A stretch of 11,597 nt of DNA from assembly GCA_937907975.1 (NCBI GenBank), contig CALEQS010000160.1, positions 1 through 11,597 on the forward strand, given 5' to 3'. How positions within the stretch are numbered: the stretch's first letter is position 1; every line of letters starts with the position of its first letter. Origin of the DNA: an uncultured Clostridia bacterium (GTDB taxonomy: Bacteria > Bacillota > Clostridia > Oscillospirales > Oscillospiraceae). The position numbers and the translations under genes are program-made. Of the stretch, positions 6,779-11,597 are shown piece by piece. The notes beneath the pieces were generated by a model. The model worked only from the letters and a program-made list of their open reading frames with translations, was not told the DNA's origin and did no database searches.

Positions 6779-7438
6779 TCATACCAATATCATCAGGCTG
6801 TAGCCGCAGATGATCCGGTTGGCCCGGTTCAACAGCGCGGCGCCGGAATCCGTCTTTGCCTCGTTATAGCTGAGCCACTGTGCTCCATCCGCGCTGATCT
6901 CATATTCATCCGCTTCTCCGCCCCGCCGCAGAGCAAACACAACACTTCCCTTCTCATAGGCAGAAAAAGTATTACGGTGCGTATCATGGCAGAGGATTGG
7001 CTTGTCAAACAGGGGAGCCAACTCTTTTAGAAACGCCTGGTCGATCTGCCAGCCGCACCGCTCCAGTTCCGGGCGCAGATGCATCTCTGCATCGCCGGAC
7101 AAGCCTTCGATCCTGTGTTCCGCCGTACGGACATTGACAAAGCAGTCCTCGTATCTCTGCGCCGTCATGAGCCACACATAGCGGAACGCGTCAATGGGCG
7201 GATAGCTCTTTCGTTTCAGCAGCCCCTTCAACCGCTGGCCTTCTGTGGCAATGGCGGTATCCCTGGCATAGCAGTAAGGACAGCGGATCGTAGGATGGGC
7301 GGAATACAGCCCCGCATTGGCTGTGGCTCCGCCCACCAGATCGACCGCTTTACACATTTTATTCAGCACGCCGCTTTTGGCATAGTCATCGACGCTGAAC
7401 ACCCGCCCGCAGGCGCGGCACACATAGGCAAACGACAT
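6779..7438 (-). CDS. Unrecognised protein with N-terminal split zinc ribbon
   Basis: A 219-residue soluble-looking protein that I do not recognise. Two CxxC pairs, C7-C10 (YVCRACG) and C53-C56 (RCPYCYARD), could form one zinc ribbon. They are separated by a 42-residue insert rich in Gly, Ala and Thr (GGATANAGLYS). The rest has no motif I know; it holds a histidine/cysteine cluster near 150-154 (CHDTH), a second region with acidic patches, and a short hydrophobic C-terminus (YSLMILV). There is no signal peptide and no clear membrane helix. The ATG is well supported by AAAGGGGAG (7446-7454) seven bases upstream, a site that overlaps the stop of the MerR-type gene. With a gap of only 15 bases the two genes form an operon, so this protein is probably made under the control of that regulator or works with it. 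A role in metal or stress sensing would be speculation. Confidence 0.8.
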   Translation of the reverse strand: MSFAYVCRACGRVFSVDDYAKSGVLNKMCKAVDLVGGATANAGLYSAHPTIRCPYCYARDTAIATEGQRLKGLLKRKSYPPIDAFRYVWLMTAQRYEDCFVNVRTAEHRIEGLSGDAEMHLRPELERCGWQIDQAFLKELAPLFDKPILCHDTHRNTFSAYEKGSVVFALRRGGEADEYEISADGAQWLSYNEAKTDSGAALLNRANRIICGYSLMILV

Positions 7439-7453
7439 TTCACTTCTCCCCTT

Positions 7454-8236
7454 TCAAAGATACATGACCGGCATCAGAAAAACAAAGCCCACCAGAAAAG
7501 CAAGACTCAACAGCAGGCACATCAGTACACTGATCCACGCTTCGGCGTGCAGAGGATGCTTTTTCAAGATGAGTCTGGTACATATGCTCAGGAGCGCATT
7601 TCCTGTCAGGCCCATTCCGGCAAAGACAGCTATGATAGCCAAAACATCCTGTAGGCGTGCCAGCTCAAGCGGAAAAACAGCAAAATACAGCCGGATCAGC
7701 ATTGCGCCCAGAAGCACCAGCCAATAGATCATCAGCGGCCGCCGCTTGGCTCCCTTTTCCGGCAGAGCCAGCCCGCCGGTTCCGGCACTGCGCCCCACAA
7801 AGGCCAGCGCCTCGTTGGCGTCGTCCACCGCATCCCGAAGAAAATCGGCAAAGCGGCCGCCCCGCTGTTTCTCCCGCTCGATCTCCCGCAGACAGGCCGC
7901 GGCATCAAATTCGCGCATGGAAACCCGCTCCGCCTTTAATTTTTCACAGATTATGACGGCCCCGTTCAGCGCATCGATCTGCTGATGAAGCTGACGCAGA
8001 TTTTCTTCCAGCGCATCTGGAAAATCCCGCGCACCTGCCAGCAGGTCAGCAATCTGCGCCAGCGAAAACCCCAGTCTGCGCAGCGCTAGGATGGTCTCCA
8101 GCCGCTCCACATCCGCCTTGCTGTACTCCCGGTAGCGATTGGCTCTGCGCTGCGGTGTGACCAGCCCCTCTTTCTCGTAGTAAAAAATGAGTGAGCGCGG
8201 GACACCCAGCATCTGCTCCAGCTCGTTGATCTTCAC
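7454..8236 (-). CDS. MerR family regulator with C-terminal membrane helices
   Basis: A 260-residue protein. The N-terminus is a MerR-type winged helix-turn-helix: MKINELEQMLGVPRSLIFYY at residues 1-20, then EKEGLVTPQRRANRYREYS and LRRLGFSLAQIADLL (53-67). A helical linker (about 75-125) would make the dimer coiled coil. From about 167 there are three strongly hydrophobic segments (roughly 167-189, 196-219 and 232-258), so the protein is probably anchored in the membrane with its DNA-binding end in the cytosol. No effector domain of a known class is visible. The start is GTG at 8236, the only usable start after the promoter. Its GGAG lies just three bases upstream, which is tight and suggests modest translation. 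The open frame runs back to 8311, but that region is the promoter itself. The unknown zinc-ribbon gene follows after 15 bases. The MerR class is clear; the membrane topology is a prediction from hydrophobicity. Confidence 0.87.
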   Translation of the reverse strand: MKINELEQMLGVPRSLIFYYEKEGLVTPQRRANRYREYSKADVERLETILALRRLGFSLAQIADLLAGARDFPDALEENLRQLHQQIDALNGAVIICEKLKAERVSMREFDAAACLREIEREKQRGGRFADFLRDAVDDANEALAFVGRSAGTGGLALPEKGAKRRPLMIYWLVLLGAMLIRLYFAVFPLELARLQDVLAIIAVFAGMGLTGNALLSICTRLILKKHPLHAEAWISVLMCLLLSLAFLVGFVFLMPVMYL

Positions 8237-8280
8237 GTTCTCCGCCCCATTTCCATAACGATTCTGCTTATTCTGGTTCC

Positions 8281-8311
8281 AATATAAACTATAAACCGGG
8301 TTCAGAGTCAA
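8281..8311 (-). promoter_or_regulatory. MerR-type promoter with 19-base spacer, probable autoregulation site
   Basis: On the minus strand there is TTGACT (8306-8311), a 19-base spacer (8287-8305) and TATATT (8281-8286). Most promoters have 17 bases; the overlong 19 is characteristic of promoters that MerR-family proteins activate by twisting the DNA. A tandem repeat TATAAAC (8283-8289 and 8290-8296 on the plus strand) lies in the spacer and -10. A weak imperfect dyad, CTGnnnCC with GGnnnCAG, spans the same area. The location directly before the MerR-type gene suggests autoregulation. The operator itself is not proven. Confidence 0.65.
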
Positions 8312-8332
8312 TAATTTCTTTTAAATTCTTTC

Positions 8333-8363
8333 AAAAAAGCAAAACAGCCGCCCGGCGGGCGGC
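8333..8363 (-). terminator. Intrinsic terminator of the thioesterase gene
   Basis: On the minus strand, downstream of the thioesterase stop, there is a 7-bp all-GC stem (GCCGCCC at 8357-8363 and GGGCGGC at 8347-8353) with a three-base loop. It is followed by TGTTTTGCTTTTTT, so the U tract is interrupted by GC. It separates the thioesterase from the MerR-type promoter only about 20 bases further on. Confidence 0.75.
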
Positions 8364-8374
8364 CATTTCATGTC

Positions 8375-8818
8375 TTACTTTTTCGGAATGATGGCATAGG
8401 TGCCGATGGCGGTGCAGGCGACCTTGCCGGTGGCGGGAATGATGGCCTCGCAGTAGGCGGTGGCGTTGCGCTTGCCCAGAGAGGTCACCCGGGCCTTGAT
8501 GAACACATAGTCCTCCATGGGCACGGGGCGGAGGTAATTGGCCGTCATGGAGATGGTGGGCGGAATGGTCTGCCGGGAGAAGCAGTACACAGCCATGCTC
8601 ATGACCAGATCCATCATGGTGTTGATCATGCCGCCGTGGAGCGTGCCCAGACCATTCACCTGCCAGTCCTGAAGCGGGAACTTCAGCGTCAGCTCCTGAC
8701 GCGCATCGTCACAGCTCTCCAGCTCCGCTTTGAGCCGTCCGTTCAGCGTGGACGCCATTTTTCCGTTGATAAACGCCAGCTCCTCCCGGAGCCAGTCCTC
8801 GGTTTTGACCTGATCCAT
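8375..8818 (-). CDS. PaaI-like hotdog-fold thioesterase
   Basis: A 147-residue protein of the hotdog acyl-CoA thioesterase superfamily, expected to hydrolyse an acyl-CoA or aryl-CoA to the free acid and CoA in the cytosol. The key segment is GTLHGGMINTMMD (58-70). It carries the HGG of the hotdog helix and D70 at the position of the catalytic acid in PaaI-like enzymes. TISMTANYLRP (88-98) and the strand-rich C-terminus (GKVACTAIGTYAII) complete the fold. Length is normal for the family. The ATG at 8818 follows GAGGG (8825-8829) at six bases. Two earlier in-frame starts, up to 8881, fall on the promoter boxes and are rejected. The gene is transcribed alone, with a terminator at 8333-8363, and is divergent from the ketopantoate reductase gene. 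The physiological substrate is unknown. A link to the acyl-CoA ligase at 3336-5144 is possible but not shown by context. Confidence 0.87.
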   Translation of the reverse strand: MDQVKTEDWLREELAFINGKMASTLNGRLKAELESCDDARQELTLKFPLQDWQVNGLGTLHGGMINTMMDLVMSMAVYCFSRQTIPPTISMTANYLRPVPMEDYVFIKARVTSLGKRNATAYCEAIIPATGKVACTAIGTYAIIPKK

Positions 8819-8852
8819 ATGTGACCCTCGCTTTCTGAAAATAACTGGCTTC

Positions 8853-8881
8853 ATTTTACCATCCATCGGGCAAAAAGGCAA
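8853..8881 (-). promoter_or_regulatory. Promoter for the thioesterase gene
   Basis: On the minus strand there is TTGCCT (8876-8881), a 17-base spacer and TAAAAT (8853-8858). The start would lie near 8846, about 28 bases before the ATG at 8818, which supports that ATG over the earlier ones. Confidence 0.68.
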
Positions 8882-8892
8882 CGCTTTTGCGC

Positions 8893-8921
8893 TTTACAGG
8901 GGCAGAAAAACCAACTATAAT
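8893..8921 (+). promoter_or_regulatory. Promoter for the ketopantoate reductase gene
   Basis: On the plus strand there is TTTACA (8893-8898), exactly 17 bases, then a perfect TATAAT (8916-8921). Transcription would start near 8928, some 39 bases before the ATG at 8967. The -35 box is only 11 bases from the -35 box of the divergent thioesterase promoter, so one polymerase may block the other. Confidence 0.78.
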
Positions 8922-8966
8922 AACATTATAACCAAACCACTATATTGAGATAGGAAGCGAACCAAT

Positions 8967-9917
8967 ATGGATCTTCTCATTACCGGCACCGGCAGCATCG
9001 GTATTGCCATGGCTGCCATGCTCCGCAGCACAGGGGCAAACGTCTCCCTCTTCGCCCGGGGGGCCACCAAGGATGCCATTCTTGCGGACGGTGTCCACAA
9101 GACCGGCCTGTTCGGCGATCTGGACTTTCCCGCCGATGACTTTACCGTCTCCGACGATTACGGTGCCTTCCCCGCCGCCAGTTTTGACTACATCCTCATC
9201 TGCGCCAAGACCATGGCCAACGCCGCCATTGCCGAAGGTCTGGCCCAGCACCGGGACATTCTGAAACCCACCGGAAAACTGGTCATCATTCAGAACGGCT
9301 GGGGCAATGACCAGGAATATCTGAAGCATTTTGACAAAGAGCAGGTCTGCTCCGCCCGCATCATCACCGGTTTTCAGCGCCTGAAACCCAACACCAGCAA
9401 GGTGACGGTGTACACCGACCCGATGCTGCTGGGCAATCTTTACGGGCTGGACACCGCGCCCCTCCAGCCGCTGGCCGAGGCCATCACCCGGGGCGGACTG
9501 CCCTGCGAGTGCACCGACGATGTGGGCAAGGCCCTCTGGGCGAAGATGATCTACAACTGCACGCTGAATCCGCTGGGGGCCATTGTGGGAGTCCACTATG
9601 GTGCCCTGAGCGAAAACGAAAGCTCTCTGGCCATCATGAACGACACCATGGACGAGCTCTTTGCCGTGATGCGCGCGGCGGGCTACTCCACCTACTGGCC
9701 GGACGCAGACAGCTACCGCAAGGACTTTTATGCCAAGCTCCTGCCAGACACCTATAACCACAATTCCTCCACCCTGCAGGACATCCGCGCCAAGCGCCCC
9801 ACAGAGATTGAGACGCTGACCGGCACAATCCTTCGTCTGGCAAAAGAGCATGGCGTTCCCGTCCCTGTGAACACCATGCTCTACCGCCTCATCAAAACGC
9901 TGGAGGCAAACTATTAA
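8967..9917 (+). CDS. Ketopantoate reductase family protein (2-dehydropantoate 2-reductase)
   Basis: A 316-residue NADPH-dependent oxidoreductase of the PanE/ApbA family, which in the classical case reduces 2-dehydropantoate to pantoate for coenzyme A synthesis. The Rossmann start MDLLITGTGSIG has the GxGxxG loop at 7-12. The catalytic lysine is K193 in LWAKMIYNCTLNPLGA (190-205), matching K176 of E. coli PanE. The family glutamate is E280 in TEIETLTG, matching E256. LQDIRAKRPTEI (270-281) is the usual C-terminal signature. Length is normal. An AGGA site (8952-8955) lies 11 bases before the ATG, slightly far. No pantothenate genes (panB, panC) are adjacent, and the family includes enzymes acting on other 2-keto acids, so the substrate is probable rather than certain. 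The stop overlaps the stop of the convergent PPTase by four bases. Confidence 0.88.
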   Translation: MDLLITGTGSIGIAMAAMLRSTGANVSLFARGATKDAILADGVHKTGLFGDLDFPADDFTVSDDYGAFPAASFDYILICAKTMANAAIAEGLAQHRDILKPTGKLVIIQNGWGNDQEYLKHFDKEQVCSARIITGFQRLKPNTSKVTVYTDPMLLGNLYGLDTAPLQPLAEAITRGGLPCECTDDVGKALWAKMIYNCTLNPLGAIVGVHYGALSENESSLAIMNDTMDELFAVMRAAGYSTYWPDADSYRKDFYAKLLPDTYNHNSSTLQDIRAKRPTEIETLTGTILRLAKEHGVPVPVNTMLYRLIKTLEANY

Positions 9918-10438
9918 AGGATGCGGAACTCCGCCTCGCTCTGCTGACAGCAGAGGGTCAGGAAACCGCCGTCGATGGGCTGCTCATGAAAATACCAGGC
10001 GATCCCGTCCCGGAAGAGCACATCGTCCAATACGGAGAAGCTGTCCAGCGGGAGTGTCAGCCCTTTGCCCAGCGCCTTGATAAAGCTCTCCTTGCGCGTC
10101 CACAGCCGGAAAAATTCCTCTGCCGACCGTTTGGAGAGCCACTCCTGTTCCACCGGCGTGAAGAACCGCTTTGCCACCTGCTGGCGGAGCGGGCGCACCA
10201 GCTCCACGTCTACGCCTACCGTTGTCTCTGACAGAGCACATGCGCCCCAGCCGCCGGAGTGGGAAAGATTGAACTGAACACCGGGATAGTCCTTCAAATA
10301 GGGCTTGCCCAGCACCGTTCTGGCCTGCTCGGCGTCCGCCGGGATGCCATTGGCCGCAAAAAGCGCAGTTTCTGCCCGGTATGCGGCGGCTTTGCCGTCC
10401 TTTTCCCCGCCCAGAAGCGCATATACCTGAGTTTTCAC
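9914..10438 (-). CDS. 4'-phosphopantetheinyl transferase, Sfp type
   Basis: A 174-residue enzyme that moves the phosphopantetheine arm of CoA onto a serine of acyl or peptidyl carrier proteins, making them active. Signature motifs are GKPY (44-47), FNLSHSG (56-62), VGVDVE (74-79, with Mg2+ ligands D77 and E79) and FRLWTRKESFIKALGKGL (110-127, with E117, K121 and the conserved WxxKE(A/S) pattern). It is shorter than B. subtilis Sfp (224 residues), lacking part of the N-terminal segment and the C-terminal tail, but all catalytic elements are present. The start is GTG at 10438, after a GAGGTGAT site. A consensus promoter lies at 10460-10488. There are no carrier-protein, PKS or NRPS genes in this window, so its target is probably the fatty acid synthesis ACP or a distant pathway. 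It converges with the ketopantoate reductase gene, overlapping by four bases. Confidence 0.93.
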   Translation of the reverse strand: MKTQVYALLGGEKDGKAAAYRAETALFAANGIPADAEQARTVLGKPYLKDYPGVQFNLSHSGGWGACALSETTVGVDVELVRPLRQQVAKRFFTPVEQEWLSKRSAEEFFRLWTRKESFIKALGKGLTLPLDSFSVLDDVLFRDGIAWYFHEQPIDGGFLTLCCQQSEAEFRIL

Positions 10439-10459
10439 ACGATCACCTCGTTCTCCAAA

Positions 10460-10488
10460 ACTTTACCATTGCGCCGGAAGGCTGTCAA
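10460..10488 (-). promoter_or_regulatory. Promoter for the phosphopantetheinyl transferase gene
   Basis: On the minus strand there is a perfect -35 TTGACA (10483-10488), a 17-base spacer and TAAAGT (10460-10465). The start would be near 10453, leaving a leader of about 15 bases that holds little more than the GAGGTGAT ribosome site. The -35 lies close to the comF ribosome site on the other strand. I see no equally good plus-strand promoter for comF here. Confidence 0.68.
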
Positions 10489-10504
10489 TGAGAGGAGGCG
10501 CACC

Positions 10505-11158
10505 ATGGCCATTCCGTCCCCGCTGGAACTGCTGTTTCCGCCCAAGTGCATCATCTGTCAGAAGATCCTGACCGGCCGGGAAACGATCTGCCCGGAGTGC
10601 GCCCGCGCACTGCCTGTCGCCGCCGGTGCGCAGGTCAGGCACAAGGTGGAATTTACCGAGGGGTGCTATGCGCCCTTCTTCTACGAGGAACCGCTTCGCT
10701 CCGCCTTTCTGCGCTATAAATTCAGCGGTCGGGAGCACTATGCCAAAATCTTCGGCAAATGGATGGCGGACTGCCTGACCGGGCAGGGGCAGACGGATTT
10801 TGATTTTGTCACCTTTGCGCCCCTCAGCCGTCTGCGCCGCTGGCGGCGCGGCTACGATCAGGCCGAATTACTGGCCAAAGAGATAGCATCGCACCTGAAT
10901 CTGCCCCTCGTCCCCTCGCTCACAAAGGCCTATCGCAGACCGCTCTCCCAGCTGGAGGGTGAACGGTCCGCCCGATCCGCCCGGGTCATGGGCGCGTACA
11001 CTCTGCACAAGGGAGTGGATATGCGGGAAAAGCGCATTCTGCTGGTGGACGACATCACTACCTCCGGTGCCACGCTCAGCGAGTGCGCACAGGTCTTAAA
11101 ATTTGCCGGTGCATCGGAGATCTCCTGCGTCACACTGGCACGAAAGCGATCAAAATAA
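10505..11158 (+). CDS. comF: ComF family protein, amidophosphoribosyltransferase-like
   Basis: A 217-residue protein of the ComF family. Members pair an N-terminal four-Cys zinc ribbon with a type I phosphoribosyltransferase domain; in competent bacteria ComF helps handle incoming single-stranded DNA. The zinc ribbon is C15, C18, C29, C32 (CIICQ and CPEC). RRGYDQAELLA (114-124) is the typical central motif. ILLVDDITTSGAT (178-190) is the PRPP-binding loop with its two aspartates. Length is normal for the family. The ATG at 10505 follows a strong GGAGG (10494-10498) at six bases. The frame stays open upstream to 10259, but that part is antisense to the PPTase gene. No other competence genes are visible in the window, and comF often occurs alone in Clostridia, so competence cannot be concluded. 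A terminator follows at once. Confidence 0.93.
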   Translation: MAIPSPLELLFPPKCIICQKILTGRETICPECARALPVAAGAQVRHKVEFTEGCYAPFFYEEPLRSAFLRYKFSGREHYAKIFGKWMADCLTGQGQTDFDFVTFAPLSRLRRWRRGYDQAELLAKEIASHLNLPLVPSLTKAYRRPLSQLEGERSARSARVMGAYTLHKGVDMREKRILLVDDITTSGATLSECAQVLKFAGASEISCVTLARKRSK

Positions 11159-11193
11159 CGGACAGGAGCTCAGAGCTCCTGTCCGTTCATTTT
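11157..11193. terminator. Bidirectional intrinsic terminator between comF and birA
   Basis: Perfect inverted repeat AACGGACAGGAGCTC (11157-11171) and GAGCTCCTGTCCGTT (11173-11187) around a single A. In RNA the inner bases would open to a small loop, leaving about a 12-bp stem. It is followed on the plus strand by CATTTTT and on the minus strand by ATTTTG, so it can stop comF and the convergent birA transcripts. It begins in the comF stop codon. Confidence 0.9.
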
Positions 11194-11597
11194 TAAATAT
11201 AGCCCTCTAAGCCCCGTACAGAGACCTCGCCGGAAAACACCGTCTCCCGAGTCCCATCGGGGTAGCGGACCACAAGTCCGAACTCATCGTCCACCGCCTC
11301 AGCCACGGCCTCCCGTTCGCCGCCGGCGCGGATAACCCGCACCTCCCGGCTCAGTGTGGCGCAGTCCGCCCGATAGCGGTCCACGCTCCAGACACCCTTC
11401 AGCCAGTCGGCATACATCTGGTCCATAGCGTTGACGATCTCAGCCGACAGCCGTCCCCGGTCGATAGGGTGTCCCGCCGCCATGGCTACACTGCCTGCCA
11501 CGGACTGGAGCTCCTCCGGGAAGTCGCTCAGCTGCTGATTGACATTGACGCCGATGCCAACCACGATATACTGGAGCGCCCCGGTCTCGCCCTCCAC
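11193..11597 (-). CDS. birA: Biotin-[acetyl-CoA-carboxylase] ligase, C-terminal part (start outside window)
   Basis: The minus-strand frame enters from the window edge at 11597 and ends at 11193, giving the last 134 or so residues. VVGIGVNVNQ (about 12-21 of the visible part) is the conserved biotin-protein ligase active-site strand after the adenylate-binding region. The end, with VRVIRAGG and FSGEVSVRG, is the SH3-like C-terminal domain of the BirA family. The enzyme attaches biotin to carrier proteins such as the acetyl-CoA carboxylase BCCP through biotinyl-AMP. The first visible codon is an internal GTG, not the start. Whether an N-terminal DNA-binding repressor domain is present cannot be seen here. 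It is convergent with comF and shares the terminator at 11157-11193. Confidence 0.92.
   Translation of the reverse strand: MEGETGALQYIVVGIGVNVNQQLSDFPEELQSVAGSVAMAAGHPIDRGRLSAEIVNAMDQMYADWLKGVWSVDRYRADCATLSREVRVIRAGGEREAVAEAVDDEFGLVVRYPDGTRETVFSGEVSVRGLEGYI

Noticed and set aside
6740..6788. Inverted repeat ATTGGTA/TACCAAT flanking an AT-rich stretch after the zinc-ribbon gene
   Set aside because: Seven bases with a loop of about 35 and no U tract make a poor terminator, and one arm lies in the coding end. Chance is a sufficient explanation in AT-rich DNA.
5538..6803. Open frame of 421 codons on the plus strand, antisense to pyk
   Set aside because: Same in-register antisense effect; pyk has all family motifs and its own promoter, terminator and ribosome site.
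8940..9851. Open frame of 303 codons antisense to the ketopantoate reductase gene
   Set aside because: In register with a clear enzyme gene, no ribosome site or promoter, and biased composition.
10259..10504. Possible N-terminal extension of ComF by 82 residues
   Set aside because: The extension is antisense to the PPTase coding sequence and has no ComF-like content. The ATG at 10505 has a strong GGAGG site and begins exactly where the family normally begins.
1..11597. Search for CRISPR arrays, tRNAs, IS ends, toxin-antitoxin or phage genes
   Set aside because: No regularly spaced repeats, tRNA-like folds, transposase motifs or terminal inverted repeats were seen by eye. All gaps are short and explained by promoters and terminators.

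Overview
The window reads as an ordinary chromosomal stretch from a GC-rich anaerobic Firmicute. The best guess is a gut Clostridia member of the Oscillospiraceae/Ruminococcaceae type. That placement is inference. It rests on GC-rich codon third positions beside AT-rich intergenic gaps, strong AGGAG/GGAGG ribosome binding sites, many TTG and GTG starts, SigA-like promoters often with an extended -10 TG, and the gene families present. No rRNA, tRNA, IS element, prophage, CRISPR array or origin was seen.

Layout. (a) 1-2282, minus strand: a tight operon of a NudC-like Nudix hydrolase, a MATE efflux pump and a DUF1294 protein cut by the window edge. The coding regions overlap by 11 and 4 bases. 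(b) 2283-2455: a divergent AT-rich promoter region. (c) 2456-5144, plus strand: a two-gene overlapping operon of a stand-alone E2-like (CAT-fold) acyltransferase without lipoyl domain and an acyl-CoA synthetase-type adenylate-forming ligase. It ends at a 23-bp-stem bidirectional terminator. (d) 5202-6614, minus: pyruvate kinase with its own promoter. (e) 6779-8236, minus: a MerR-type regulator with predicted C-terminal membrane helices, followed by an unrecognised zinc-ribbon protein. The promoter has the long 19-bp spacer typical of MerR targets. (f) 8375-8818, minus: a PaaI-like hotdog thioesterase, divergent from (g) 8967-9917, plus: a ketopantoate reductase family enzyme. (h) 9914-10438, minus: an Sfp-type phosphopantetheinyl transferase whose stop overlaps that of (g). 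(i) 10505-11158, plus: a ComF-type phosphoribosyltransferase. (j) 11193-11597, minus: the C-terminal part of a biotin-protein ligase.

Several genes touch acyl-CoA, CoA, pantothenate, biotin or carrier-protein chemistry: the ligase, the acyltransferase, the thioesterase, the ketopantoate reductase, the PPTase and BirA. They sit in separate transcription units, so a shared pathway is only a weak inference. The parts most worth a second look are the acyltransferase/ligase pair, in which the acyltransferase's catalytic His is replaced by Glu, and the membrane-anchored MerR/zinc-ribbon pair. I see no clear evidence of a wholly new defence or mobile system.
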